A stretch of 64,000 nt of DNA from Mactromeris polynyma (GCA_032209605.1 JASFXZ010000028.1:4536941-4600940); one strand, 5' to 3'; shown: positions 1 through 11,889, numbered from the stretch's first letter. Made by a program: numbers and translations. Notes: a model not told the origin generated them from the letters alone.

Positions 1-495
1 TGATAAGTAATTAGTAAAATATACCATGAGTTAAAAGGTTTGATATAAAGTGACATAAATAATTTACAAACACAATCAGGTAATATGTACACACCTTTTT
101 GTAATCTTTTCTTTTCTTTCCAGACATCATCACGAAACACAGCGGCAGTTGTTTCAAATCGTTGTCTGACTTCACAACCGTTGAGGCCGATTTACATATT
201 TTATTTCTCAACTGGTGAGGCCGGAACGCCTACTGGATAGATAGTTTGGAATTAAAGCTTAATGATAAAAAGTAAAAAGGCATCCTCTTCTTATAGAATA
301 GTTTTCAATCAAGTATTGATTGTTAAATGATTCAATAATATGTAAGATATCACTTAAAAGTTGTTTTTGCAACCAACGCATCTAAAATTCGAATTTAATA
401 TACAAATTAGTTTTTCATGAGAAGCATTTATTTCCAACGAGTAAGATCTTGTTCAATATTTAACCCGAGTTTGAAACAACGTTTTATTTCTATCT
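1..495. other. Gene-free leader with two stray repeat units
   Basis: No credible gene is seen. Positions 180-225 hold two short, diverged copies of the GGTGAGGCC core that dominates the next 2.3 kb. The rest is AT-rich unique-looking DNA. Confidence 0.6.
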
Positions 496-2800
496 AACGA
501 TAGTCGCCGACGGGTGAGGCCTATTTCAATATTGCTCACCAATAACGTAACTAAGATACAACTTTTCATGTATTTCCCAACGGGTGAGGCCGATTTCAAT
601 ATAACAAACAACAAATAAAGTCATATTTAAGCTTCGATATATATCCCAACGGGTGAGGCCGATTTCAATACTGCTCACCAATAACGTAACTAAGGTACAA
701 CTTTTCATGTATTTCCCAACGGATGAGGCCGATTTCAGTATTACCAACTCTTATAGGAATATACAAGCTGTTATATATTGCCTAATGGCTGACGCCGATT
801 TCCATTCAACTTCCAAATAAAGCGCCTTTCAATCACTGTCCAATATCCCAACTGGTGAGGCCGAATGAAATACTACTTCCAAATGAAGTGAGCATCGATC
901 AGTATTTATTGTCTTATTGTGAACAGATAGTGACACATGTTGAGTTTGTTTAAATTTCCTAACGGGTGAGGCCGATTTCAATATTACAAACAACAAATAA
1001 AGTCAGATAAAAGCTTCGATATATATCCCAACTGGTGAGGCCGATTTCAATACTGCTCACCAATAACGTAACTAAGATACAACTTTTCATGTATTTCCCA
1101 ACGGATGAGGCCGATTTCAGTATTACCGACTCTTATAGGAATATACAAGCTGTTATATATTGCCTAATGGCTGAGGCCGATTTCCATACACCTTCCAAAT
1201 AAAGCGCCTATCAATCACTGTCCAATATCCCAACGGGTGAGGCCGAATGAAATACTACTTCCAAATGAAGTGAGCATCGATCAGTATTTATTGTCTTATT
1301 GTGAACAGATAGTGACACATGTTGAGTTTGTTTAAATTTCCTAACGGGTGAGGCCGATTTCAATATTACAAACAACAAATAAAGTCAGATAAAAGCTTCG
1401 ATATATATCCCAACGAGTGAGGCCGATGTCAATATTGCTCACCAATAACGTGACTAAGATACAACTTTTCATGTATTTCCCAACGGGTGAGTCCGGTTTA
1501 AGTATTACCGACTCTTATAGGAATATACAAGCTGTTATATATTGCCCATTGGGTGAGGCCGATTTCAGTACAACTTCCAAATAAAGCGCCTATCAATCAC
1601 TGTCCAATATCCCAACTGGTGAGGCCGAATGAAATACTACTTCCAAATGAAGTGTGCATCCATCAGTATGTATTGTCTTATTGGGAACAGATAGTGACAC
1701 ATGTTGAGTTTGTTTAAATTTCCTAACGGGTGAGGCCGATTTCAATATTACAAACAACAAATAAAGTCAGATAAAAGCTTCGATATATATCCCAACGGGT
1801 GAGGCCGATTTCAATATTGCTCACCAATAACGTAACTAAGGTACAACTTTTCATGTATTTCCCAACGGATGAGGCCGATTTCAGTATTACCGACTCTTAT
1901 AGGAATATACAAGCTGTTATATATTGCCTAATGGCTGACGCCGATTTCCATTCAACTTCCAAATAAAGCGCCTATCAATCACTGTCCAATATCCCAACGG
2001 GTGAGGCCGAATGAAATACTTCTTCCAAATGAAGTGAGCATCGATCAGTATTTATTGTCTTATTGTGAACAGATAGTGACACATGTTGAGTTTGTTTAAA
2101 TTTCCTAACGGGTGAGGCCGATTTCAATATTACAAACAACAAATAAAGTCAGATAAAAGCTTCGATATATATACCAACGGGTGAGGCCGATTTCAATATT
2201 ACAAACAACAAATAAAGTCAGACAAAAGCTTCGATATATATCCCAACTGGTGAGGCCGATTTCAATACTGCTCACCAATAACGTAACTAAGGTACAACTT
2301 TTCATGTATTTCCCAACGGGTGAGGCCGATCTCAATATAACAAACAACAAATAAAGTCAGATATAAGCTTCGATTTATATCCCAACGAGTGAGGCCGATT
2401 TCAAAACTGCTCACCAATAACGTAACTAATGTACAACTTTTCATGTATTTCCCAACGGGTGAGGCCGATTTCAGTATTACCGACTCATATAGGAATATAC
2501 AAGCTTTTATATATTGCCCATTTGGTGAGGCCGATTTCAGTACAACTTCCAAATAAAGCGCCTATCAATCACTGTCCAATATCCCAACGGGTGAGGCCGA
2601 ATGAAATACTACTTCCAAATGAAGTGAGCATCCATCAGTATTTATTATTTTATTGTGAACACATGTTGAGTTTGTTTACATTTCCTAATGGGTGAGGCCG
2701 ATTTCAATATTACAAACAACAAATTAAGTCAGATATAAGCATCGATATATATCCCAACTGGTGAGGCCGATTTCAATACTGATTTCAGTATTACCGACTC
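496..2800. repeat. GGTGAGGCC tandem array with 382-bp higher-order unit
   Basis: The conserved core is CCCAACGGGTGAGGCCGATT, followed by one of several alternative 40-90 bp linkers (for example the ones starting TTGCTCACCAATAACG, TACAAACAACAAATAAAG or TACCGACTCTTATAGG). Cores lie 66-70 bp apart, with one 111-bp step. The linker order repeats: the landmark TGAGTTTGTTTAAATTTCC occurs at 941, 1323, 1705 and 2087, so three successive higher-order units are exactly 382 bp. After 2087 the order scrambles, and the next landmark, 580 bp on at 2667, is slightly diverged. Reading frames inside the array are incidental. It is a satellite or minisatellite, not a gene. Confidence 0.92.
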
Positions 2801-2819
2801 TTACAGGAATAAACAAGCT

Positions 2820-3652
2820 TATGAAGCTGCCATGAACGTTGACGTCTTTTTTCAATTTGAGATGCACTGAGCTTGTGAACATTGCACTTTTTCCGCAGTT
2901 TTGTTTGCAGAAAAGTTTTGAAGATCCTATGTACGGTTAACTGAGACACCCCTAGTTAGTTTGACATTTCACGCTGCGTCGTTGGATTCACCCTTTTGAT
3001 CATCATGGCAAATTTACGAATAACGTCAGATGTTGACGTTTTGGGTGTTCTCCGATATGGCCCTGTCTTGGGCTTGTCACTACCAACAATGCCTCATCCT
3101 TTGTAATGCTTTACTTGTGTGTAGTATATGATCGTAGACAAGTTTGCTACATCCGTAAAGGGCACGACGATCATTCAAAACTGAAATGTGGTAAACGCGA
3201 TGCGTTTGCACCAGGCTTCATGACCTCGGCCGGAGTTAGGTTCAACGGCAAAACCGAGATTACGGTTATCCCTAAATGATCGAAAAGGTTAATTCTCAGT
3301 TATATGTAGACAAATTTCTAAAGCCATTAATTACAAAGGATGCCCCAAGAATGTTTCCATGTTATCAAATTAAGGGCATGTTATATCACCAGTGGATGCC
3401 TAAATGTTCGGATGCCGCCCCATTAGATATTGTTATTTGGAGGATCCTTAAAAGACGTTACAGAAGCGGAAAATCTAAATTTTGGCAGACCTTAAACGAG
3501 CGTTGTGGAATGAATGGAAGAATCTGTAATCAACAAGACCCTGGAGTCGTGGCCCTGGATCCCAAATAGAACATTTGTTGCAATGAAATTGTTATTATGT
3601 GCCATTTATAGATCGAATAAACGTGTTTCAAAACTTGTGAATCACCTCTCGT
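2820..3652. pseudogene. Mariner-like transposase relic with its N-terminal half inverted
   Basis: Two parts of one Tc1/mariner-type transposase lie head to head. On the minus strand, 3092 down to 2820 encodes an N-terminal helix-turn-helix region (motifs GSDKPKTGPYR, VNPTTQREMS, VSQLTVNRIFK) running into RRQRSWQL-like residues. On the plus strand, 3093-3570 encodes the catalytic C-terminal part (YVDKFLKPLITKDAPRMFP, then WMPKCSDAAPLD, where the final D is the third catalytic acid). The stretch carrying the second catalytic Asp is missing, because YHQ is joined directly to WMPKC. The right terminal inverted repeat (GAATCACCTCTCG) ends at about 3652. The better-ordered copy at 34987-38119 shows the original order. 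This copy cannot make an active enzyme. Confidence 0.8.
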
Positions 3653-3916
3653 TTATTTCAAATGAATAATCAATATCCCGCTCGTACGGATTTAAACTAC
3701 ATTGTTCAAGACACATTGGATTTTAGACAATCGTTTTTGCTCTTAAAATATTTATGATATTTTCCTTACCTGGACAATAATATAATACGTAATAAGTGTA
3801 TTAGTTATTAATAGAGTTTTGCAGCTTAGTCGGATGTGGACATCAGATTAAAATAGGGGGTTTTCTCAAGATAATTTCATGTGATGGTATATACGTGTAT
3901 GTACTAATGCCTGGCT

Positions 3917-4083
3917 AACTATTCCATGGGCAGTCGGCGCTATTGATGGTACATCGCATGAAATCAATTAATCAAGTGACGAACGACAACACGAATATTA
4001 TTTAGGTTACAGACATAATCACGCTCTACATTCACAGATTGTAACACATAACAGCGGAGTGATTGATTACATAGTAGTTGGAG
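3917..4083 (+). pseudogene. PIF/Harbinger transposase fragment
   Basis: The reading frame gives PWAVGAIDGTSHEI, an in-frame stop, then EYYLGYRHNHALHSQIVTH and GVIDYIVVG. The GAIDGT motif with the first catalytic Asp, followed by the YRHxHALxxQ segment, is typical of the DDE_Tnp_4 (HARBI1-like) endonuclease core. Only about 55 residues survive, with at least one stop. The same scrap, more frameshifted, lies at 38389-38550, and in both places a 69-bp satellite array starts directly after it. Confidence 0.75.
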
Positions 4084-4084
4084 C

Positions 4085-4855
4085 ATTATTTACTGTGTCC
4101 AACCTCAAGAGGTCTTTACAACCAGTTACAGGCATATGCATGATGGTTTGACCATTATATATACTGAGTCCTACCTCAAGGGATCGGTGCGACCAGATAC
4201 AGACATATAGACTATGGTTTGAGTATTATTTACTGTGTCCAACCTCAAAAGGGTCTGTACGACCAGTTACATGCATATACATAGAGATTTGACAATTATT
4301 CGCTGTGTCCAACCCCAAAGGGTCTGTATAATCATTTACGTGCAGATACATGGTGGTTTTAACATTATTCGCTGTGTCCAACCCCAATGGGTCTGTATGA
4401 CCAATTACATGCATATACATGGTGGTTTCAACATTATTCATTGTGTCCAACCCCAAAGGGTCTGTGCGACCAGTTATAGGTATATACATGGTTGTTTGAC
4501 CATTATTCACTGTGTCCAACCCCAAGGGCTCTGTGCAACCAATTATGGACAGATACATGGTGGTTTGGGCAATATTTACTGTGTCCAACCTCAAGTAGTC
4601 TGTACCACCAGTTACTGGCAGATACTAGCACATAGTCATTTTAACATTATTTACTGTGTCCAACCTCAAGGGGTCTATACAACCAGTAAAATGTCTGAAC
4701 ATGGTAGTTTTAACAGTATTTACTGCGTCCAACCTCAAGAGGTCTATACAACCAGAAAAGGGTCAAAACATGATAGTTTTAACATTATTTACTGTGTCCA
4801 AATTCAAGGGGTTTATAAGACCTTACATGGTTTTGTACTGACAGTTCCAAGGCTG
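4085..4855. repeat. 69-bp satellite array, block 1
   Basis: About eleven copies of a ~69-bp monomer with the core TTTACTGTGTCCAACCTCAA followed by GGGTCTRTA..CCAGTTA and ATACATGGTGGTTTGA. Monomers are well diverged. Because 69 is a multiple of 3, long artificial reading frames appear on both strands (23-residue periodicity). No independent coding evidence exists. Confidence 0.9.
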
Positions 4856-5111
4856 TAATTCGCTGTATTGTTATTATTTCTGTTTGTCTTTTGAATGTAT
4901 TTTATATTTCCCTTTCCCCTGTGCAGTTCTGTCACTTTATATGGTGTTCGGGTTGTTTCCCGCCCGGTTTCGGTCTGTTGCTGCCAACTGTCTTGGCTTG
5001 TCCTGTGATCTTTCCCATTAGTCCCCCCCCTCTCCTTCACTCTCAGCTTTGATTCTCCTGGTTATTCATTATGGTATGCGAGGCCATTCCCTGCGCCTCT
5101 AATCCTTAACA
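4856..5111. other. Spacer without recognisable gene
   Basis: Unique-looking sequence between the satellite block and the mariner relic, with pyrimidine-rich runs around 5020-5035. I recognise nothing in it. Confidence 0.5.
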
Positions 5112-5113
5112 TA

Positions 5114-6151
5114 CGAGGTATGTCCAAAAAGTTCGTGGACACCTTTGATGTTTATAATTTCTACGTCAATATATCATGTTTATATAGCTAAACATCTTTA
5201 TTGACTTAATACCCATGAATTGGCACAATTTAATAAAAAACATTATGAAATAAACAAAATATACACATTTTCATACCTATATGTATGACCGACCGGCGCA
5301 GTCCAGATATTCAAGTAAGTGTTGTTTTCTGAACAGCTAGAGTAACACGATTTTTATGGCGCGAAAAGGAGCACCGAAGTTATGATTTTAAAATATAAGT
5401 CATTAATGTACAGACGTCATTTCCTGCAATTTTAACTGCATCAGTTGCAAAATGTGCTGTAGTCGCACAAATTTTACACTTCACCAGTTTTTGATTTTGA
5501 CTTAAAAACGGCGTTGAAGGATGGGATAGGCAACTATCATTAAAGTGTACGAAACGTGAATAAAACACCCACAGACACGATGAAAACATTACAGAGTGGC
5601 GCATTATATTCGTCAGTTTCCTGATCGCTTGTATATAAGTGGCAACACCTTTTTCAATCGGGCGTTTATCAAAGAAAGATGATGCCAGGTCGGGTAGGCA
5701 AAGAAAATTAACGTCAAAGTCATTGCGTTGGTTGAGAAAATCGTTATGGAAGACTATCGGGTGTGTGTCCGCATTATTAGTGAACGCCTTAGACTTAGTC
5801 ACGGGACAGTGCTTAACATACTAAAATCCGGACTTGGAATGAACAATGGGTGTGCTCTCTGGGTCCCTAAATTTCTCTTAACACTTAACACGGAGGCATC
5901 TATTATGAAAAGTTATAAGTGAAATTGTGACGTTAACGTCAATGTGACGTTGCGACGTGCGCCGCATATCCTACAGAGGTCATTGTGAATCTTGCATTAT
6001 TTTGTTACTGTTTCATGTAACTGCCCAGTTTTTTGAATAACGTATCATAAATGGCTTGTGGTTAAAGAGATATACATGTATTTATTTTTTTGTTATCCGC
6101 GTTATTTTTCTTAAAATCAAAGTTGTCCACGAACGTTTTGGACACACCTCG
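5114..6151 (+). mobile_element. Mariner-like element (1,038 bp) with TIRs and TA target sites
   Basis: The left end (CGAGGTATGTCCAAAA from 5114) and the reverse complement of the right end (CGAGGTGTGTCCAAAA from 6151) match over about 38 bp with four differences. Each end is flanked by TA (5112-5113 and 6152-6153), the mariner target duplication. At 1.04 kb it is shorter than the usual ~1.3 kb. Its transposase is a relic, so it could only move with help from a related active copy. Confidence 0.9.
5640..5920 (+). pseudogene. Mariner transposase N-terminal relic
   Basis: Two overlapping frames together show a mariner DNA-binding domain: DDARSGRQRKLTSK in one frame, then after a frameshift near 5730 VCVRIISERLRLSHGTVLN, ILKSGLGM and CALWVPKFL in another. 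The last block is the conserved WVPKxL motif preceding the catalytic domain. Everything after it (all three catalytic acids) is absent, replaced by 250 bp of non-coding sequence before the right TIR. It is an internally deleted pseudogene inside the TIR-bounded element at 5114-6151. Confidence 0.82.
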
Positions 6152-6278
6152 TATGTACCCTTTAACCTGCTTAAGTGCCTTGTGTTTTGTGGATTGTTGT
6201 TTTCATGGAGGTCTGCGTGGGGAGGCATTGTCTTATGTATGTGGCTTTTCCTGTAGCTACGTATTCTCTCTCTTTAAT

Positions 6279-6495
6279 ACATGGTAGTTTTAACATTATT
6301 TACTGTGTCTAACCTCAAGGGGTCTATACAACCAGTAAAAGGTCTAATCATGGTTGTTTTATCATTATTTACTGTTTCCAACCTAAAGGGGTTTATACAA
6401 CCAGTCAAAGGTCTAATCATGGTAGTGCTAACATTATTTACTGTGTCCAACCTCAAAGGGTCTATATGACCAGTTAAGGGTTTATACATGGTAGT
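6279..6495. repeat. 69-bp satellite array, block 2
   Basis: Three monomers of the same 69-bp satellite (ATTTACTGTGTCCAACCTCA core), same orientation as block 1. The 124 bp before it (6154-6278) have no recognisable content. Confidence 0.88.
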
Positions 6496-7829
6496 TTTGG
6501 CCCTTCGATTATGCCACATATAGTATATATGATACCATTCTTGTTCGAACTACTTCTCAGAAACTACTGGCTGGAATTCAACAAAACTTCATAGGAAGCT
6601 TCACTACCAAGAGGAGATGCGCATATTATCACACGATTTTAGTTCGACTATTTTCCACGGAGTTATGGCCCTTTGATTATGCCACATATAGTATATATGG
6701 TACCATTCTTGTCCGGACTACTTCTCAGAAACGACTTGCTGGAATTCAACAAAACTTCATGGGATGCTTCACTACCAAGAGAAGATGCGCATACTATCAC
6801 ACGGTTTTGGTTCAACTATTTTTCACGGAGTTATGGCCCTTTGATTATGCCACATATACTACATATGGTACAATTCTTGTCCGGACTAATTCTCAGAATC
6901 CAATGACTGGAATTCAAAGAAACTTCGTGGGAAGCTTCACTACCAAGAGGAAATGCGAATATTATCACTTGGTTTTGGTTGGAATATTTTTCCATGGAGT
7001 TATGGCCCTTTGATTATGAAACATAGTACATATTGTACCATTCTTGTCCGGACTACTTCTCAGAAACTACTGACTGGAATTCAACAAAACTTTATGGGAA
7101 GCTGTATTACAAAGAGGAGAAGCGCATATTATCAGGAGTAATGATGTTTTTCATATACATGTAGTTATGGCCCTTTGATTATGCAACATATAGATTAAAT
7201 ATTATCAGCTATGCAAGATAATCAAAATTATATTCTTTTAATTTTTCAAGTAAGTTTTTTGTTGTAGGTAAATGTTTGTCTACGTAATGTTTATGATATA
7301 TACATATATATATTTGATTTCAAATATATTTTCTTGTTTTTATGGCACCTTTCAAGATCACCTTATGTCAGACCTCAAACAATAAGCTTTGGTTTTGTTG
7401 TTTTAAATTATGATAAAAACTATTGAACAAAAAGGTCATTCACTCACTGGTACATCTGTCAACACCATATTTATTTGATCATCAGCTGATATGGATTTGT
7501 ATCAATCTACAGACTTTGTTGTAAAGGTACGCATTGCATTGACATGGGCACTTGAATTGTGAATAAAGGCTTCTTATATCTGTAGCAAGATTCCTATTTT
7601 CAGTTTGTTTTCAGTTAGCAGGATTATCCTAGCCCAGCATGTAATTAAATTGTTCACTATCTCAATTTCATTGTACATTTTTGTATACCTATTTTCTTGG
7701 GAGATCCAGGACATTTACAGTGCTGCACATAACATTCAGATTGTAACCATCAACAAAGTGAGATTTTCCAATTAGAGTCTTGTTCGAAGCTATAACCATA
7801 CTTCGGGGAGCATCCATCGGTTCCATCGA
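6496..7829. repeat. Dispersed block with 168-bp tandem repeats (inverted copy at 35.5-37.4 kb)
   Basis: Starts with about four units of a 168-bp repeat: TATGGCCCTTTGATTATG recurs at 6664, 6832, 7001 and 7166, with a diverged first copy at 6496. A roughly 600-bp non-repetitive stretch follows, ending in CGGTTCCATCGATATCC. The whole block is colinear, in inverted orientation, with 35545-37438. It sits between satellite blocks 2 and 3. Short frames through it have no family resemblance. It behaves as a dispersed repeat unit of unknown class. Confidence 0.8.
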
Positions 7830-7834
7830 TATCC

Positions 7835-8625
7835 TTGTTATCATTATTTACTGTGTCCAACTTCAATGGGTCTATATGACCATTTACGGGTTTATACAGG
7901 GTAGTTTTAACATTATTTACAGTGTCCAACCTCAAGGGCCTATATGACCAGTTACGGGTTTATACATGGTAGTGTTAACATTATTTACTTTGTCCAACCT
8001 CAAGGGGTCTAAATGACCAGTTATGGGTTTATACATGGTATTGTTAACTAACATTATTTACTGTGTCCGACCTCAAGGGGTCTATATGACCATTCACGGG
8101 TTTATACAAGGTAGTTTTAACATTATTTACTGTGTCCAACCTCAAGGGGTCTATATGACCAGTTACCGGTTTATACATGGTAGTGTTAACTACCATTGTT
8201 TACTGTGTCCAACCTCAAGGGGTCTATATGACCAGTTACGGGTTTATACATGGTATTGTTAACTAACATTATTTACTGTGTCCAACCTCAAGGGGTCTAT
8301 ATGACCAGTTACGTGTTTATACATGGTAGTGTTTACTAACATTATTTACTGTGTCCAACCTCAAGGGGTCTATATGACCAGTTACGGGTTTATACATGGT
8401 ATAGTGTTTACTAACATTATTTACTGTGTCCAACCTCAAGGGGTCTATATGACCATTTACGGGTTTATACAGGGTAGTTTTAACATTATTTACAGTGACC
8501 AACCTCAAGGGGTCTATATGACCAGTTACAGGTTTATACAGTCATGATGGTTTTAACAATATTTACTGTGTCCAACCTCAAGGGGTCTATAGGACCAGTT
8601 ACAGGCCTATACATGCTAGTTTTAG
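7835..8625. repeat. 69-bp satellite array, block 3
   Basis: About ten to eleven monomers of the CTGTGTCCAACCTCAAGGGG satellite. Several carry short insertions next to GTGTTAACTAACATT, so spacing varies between 69 and about 78 bp. The block ends at a junction (CATGCTAGTTTTAGAATTAT) that also occurs, inverted, at the start of the 24.06 kb array. Confidence 0.88.
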
Positions 8626-8979
8626 AATTATAAAATAAATATGAAGCTTTTTGTTGGAAAGTAATATTTTCAACCTTTGGAGAAATACCATCACCCTTGC
8701 CTGCACCTTGAGTGACAGTAATGACATAAAACAATATGATATTTATATACTTGGCAACTGTAGAACTCATCCAGTTTGCTATATTCAATGGTTCCCCTAG
8801 TTTCATACAAGTAAAAACTTCACAGACATAAAAGATGTCAAAATATGAGCAACACTGTATATTTCTTGAGGTTATCAAATTGTAGTTCTAATGAAACATG
8901 ACAATTAATTAAAGTATCATTATTTACTGTCAGAGGCACATTACATACACATTATTTACATGGAGAATTTACCAGACTT

Positions 8980-9056
8980 GTCCAGGATTTGCACCTGGGA
9001 CCTCTCAAGCCAACAATCAAGATGGCACTGAGCGCTCTAACTACTGAGCTAACAAA
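8980..9056 (-). repeat. tRNA-like sequence (tRNA-derived repeat head)
   Basis: On the minus strand an A-box-like TTAGCTCAGTAGTTAGAGCG is followed at normal spacing by a B-box-like GGTGCAAATCC. The anticodon stem does not pair well and there is no clean acceptor stem, so this is a tRNA-derived repeat part rather than a working tRNA gene. Its mirror copy is at 23603-23682. Confidence 0.6.
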
Positions 9057-10021
9057 TTGAACAGTAAATGTCTCCATTGTAACCGCTAGCAATTAAGAAG
9101 TAATTGTTATTTTACTTTGGTTTCCTAGTATGCACAAATGCTGATATGAATATTGTTTAAATGCAATTTCTTTGTTAAAGATTATATGCAACTTTAACAG
9201 TATTTAAGTTAGAAAAAGGGATTGGATGACTTTACGTGACTCAAAAAATGTATTTTGGCCTGAAGTCCAGTCTTGTTTGTTGCTACAAATACATGTACTA
9301 ACATCTGTCTTTTTGGCCATATTAAAAAGAAATGTAAACATTTGTACATGACTTGCAAGATTTGCTAGCATTATACATTAAAGTTGAGTTTACAAAATAT
9401 ATTTCCATCTGACTAAATTGCATGGTGCCACCAACAATGCTTCAAGTGACATAATAATTATATCTAGTTAACATTTTTAGATAAGTTGTGTACATGTACA
9501 TAAAAAACTTATTTTACACGCTTGATAAGAAATGACATTCTAACGGTTGAAAGTGCATACAAATGAACTACCAATAAAATTAACATATTTTGCAAGAACC
9601 AAATCTTAGTAGTAAATAATATTCCAAATCACTTCACTGTCCATGATGAGCTCAAGGCATTAACAAATAGAAATGGCACTGTTTGATGAAAGGTGTATGA
9701 AAAAAACTTAATGATATATAAAGTTTCATTTTCAATTAGTTTCAGTAGCACATCATTTTGATGGTTTAAAATTACCAAATAGCTTTCAGAGAACTGCAAT
9801 TAATTGTGCTATGTAGCTTTGAAAGACAATTTTATCTGTATAACCAAATCCTTTTGTTGACTTAATCACACAGAAATTACTTCAAACGCCTGGAAAGCTT
9901 TCAGCATTGTTTCATTATTGTTATATGAATGCGACAAGTCACAGTCTGAAGACAACATCTAAGTTTGTACTAGTCAGACTGCAATAACTTGAATAAGATA
10001 TCCAGAATCAAGGGGAAAAGT

Positions 10022-10250
10022 GCGCCCGATGTGAGGCTCGAAACCCATGGAGCTAACCAGGCGACTGTCTCATCTCACACCACTACACTCCTCCCCATTG
10101 CGGTATTTGTGGCTCAAACCATGTGGGCCGTCAAACACAACTGCCATCATTGAAGTAAGTCAAGGGGAAAGTGTGCATGATGTGGGGCCCAAACCCACAA
10201 CCCCTGAAGACTAGCATGTCACTCTACCAACTGAGCTAACCGGGCAGCCG
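10022..10250 (-). repeat. Two degenerate tRNA-like segments
   Basis: On the minus strand, around 10175-10250, CCGGTTAGCTCAGTTGGTAG is followed by GTGGGTTTGGGCCCCACATC, a tRNA-like A box and B box. A second, internally deleted one is at 10022-10070 (CTGGTTAGCTCC joined to ATGGGTTTCGAGCC). They mirror 22236-22313 and 22423-22498. A third, weaker tRNA-like stretch lies at about 10372-10450. Tandem tRNA-like heads suggest a tRNA-derived SINE or composite element. Confidence 0.55.
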
Positions 10251-10678
10251 TCTGACTCCACACCATATCATGATAAATCACACAAGAAAACCAACATATC
10301 CCACCAGGCATTAGTTTATAGTTTAGTTTTCAATTAGCAATAACCACGCCTTGGATAAACCTCATTGGCTACCGTACCACCACTGCAATTGCACCCAGGA
10401 CCTCGTATATGATTTAAAATTCTACCGCATCACTTCAGAGCTAGCCCAACAGAAAAGCTATTGGAAGTGTTGGCAGATGTCATTCAACCCCTCCAAGTGT
10501 GAAGTTGTCAGATTCACCAAGAAGCGGAACCCCATCAAGGCCAACTACACCATCCATGGCCATGACTTAGCCACAGTAAGATCCGGAAGTACTTCGGAGT
10601 CACCCTTTCAGAAAACCTATCCTGAAACGCATATGTGGATGACAAAACCAAGAAGGCCAACAATTCCCTCAGTTTCTA

Positions 10679-11451
10679 CGCTCCCACACAGCGCTTTGAT
10701 TCCACTACCGTTACATTCACACGCTGCTGTATTACCCAGTGTATTTTGATATTTGACCTTACGAAATCACCGTTCGTTCCTGATACTAAATGCCATTGGT
10801 CGGCACGATCACGTGACTACTGAGTTTATAATAGATGGGTATTTTCCAGTGTTAAACCAAAAGTGTACGCAGTGTACATAGCCTTTCGCGTTGAAGGAAA
10901 TTTTTACTATCTAGCTAATCGGTTTTATTTCATGTCATTAAAAGTGTAGCATTTACAGAAGACAGTGTTTCGTTCATTCATCGAGGATTGTACTGATACG
11001 TATTAAATATAGCGTGGCGAATCTGAGTAACAAAATGCCAAGTAACGGTATGACGCATTTTAAATATACGCAGATTCCGCACGTTCACTTGTTTAAATGA
11101 CCTTAACTCACTACACATTTACAGGCATCGGAATAATTTTGGCATGTCGACAAAACGATAGTCACTTACGTCCGATTTATTTAGTTCTTCTAGCAATTTC
11201 TATAGTCACAGCGGCATTTCTATGAAACTGAAATCTGTCTATTCAATGCACACTCGCATAAGCTTTATTACACATGTTTACTGTCCTACATTTGAGACAT
11301 TACTAATGTCATTAGTGAGTTGTTGTAAGCGGCTCGCTGAATGGCTGTGAACGCATGTCGACCCGCCTGAAAATATCAGCTGCGCGGGAGTTATAATGCA
11401 GAGGGTGAACATGAAGGTATCGGAATAAGCGCCCGATGCTAAAGGAGAGTT
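10679..11451. mobile_element. 773-bp insertion of unknown class with 11-bp target duplication
   Basis: CTCAGTTTCTA occurs at 10668-10678 and again at 11452-11462. The LINE reading (..NNSLSF / LARCPRDTKAQCY..) runs across if the intervening 773 bp and one copy of the repeat are ignored. The insert has no obvious TIRs, no LTR-like TG..CA ends, no poly-A and no coding match. It could be a solo retroelement part or a SINE-like retroposon. Confidence 0.7.
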
Positions 11452-11889
11452 CTCAGTTTCTAGCCAGGTGCCCCAGGGATACCAAAGCTCAGTGCTATAC
11501 TAGCCTGGTGAGGCCCATCATTGAGTATGCCTCCTCTACCTGGGACCCTCACACCAGTAAGAACATCAAACAACTGGAAGCGGTTGAGTGCTGAGCAGCC
11601 AGGTTCGCCATGGGTGACTACAAAACCAACAGCAGCACCAGCCAAATGATATTCTATCTTGACTGGGACCCACTACAGCAGAGACGGTCAGACAGCAGGC
11701 TGGTGATGATATACAGGATCACCATGGCCCCATTGAGTCTTGATTGACATCCAGGTTGACCGATTTCCCCACCCAGCCACACCACGCAATACATGCTGCC
11801 TTTCTGCAGGACAGACAAGTATCACCGCTCATTCTTTCCAGCTGGTCTTCGTCTGTGGAACCAGATGCAAGAGATTGTCGCTACAGCCC

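Larger units (their letters stand above)
8626..10308. repeat. Left arm of a ~1.7 kb inverted repeat
   Basis: This stretch is colinear with the reverse complement of 22186-24061, with scattered substitutions and small indels. Examples: GCTAGCATTATACATTAAAG at 9368 has its inverted partner near 23262, and the tRNA-like segments match pairwise. No protein-coding gene is visible. Together with the adjoining satellite blocks it forms a large inverted duplication around the 10.3-22.2 kb spacer. Confidence 0.85.

Noticed and set aside
496..2800. CRISPR-like pattern: a conserved ~20-bp core every ~66-70 bp with differing spacers
   Set aside because: The 'spacers' recur in fixed order (382-bp units), cores are imperfect, there are no cas genes, and the window is clearly eukaryotic. 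It is a satellite.
6673..7141. Overlapping 60-80-codon frames in the 168-bp repeats
   Set aside because: They repeat with the DNA unit, break at unit junctions and match no family I recognise.
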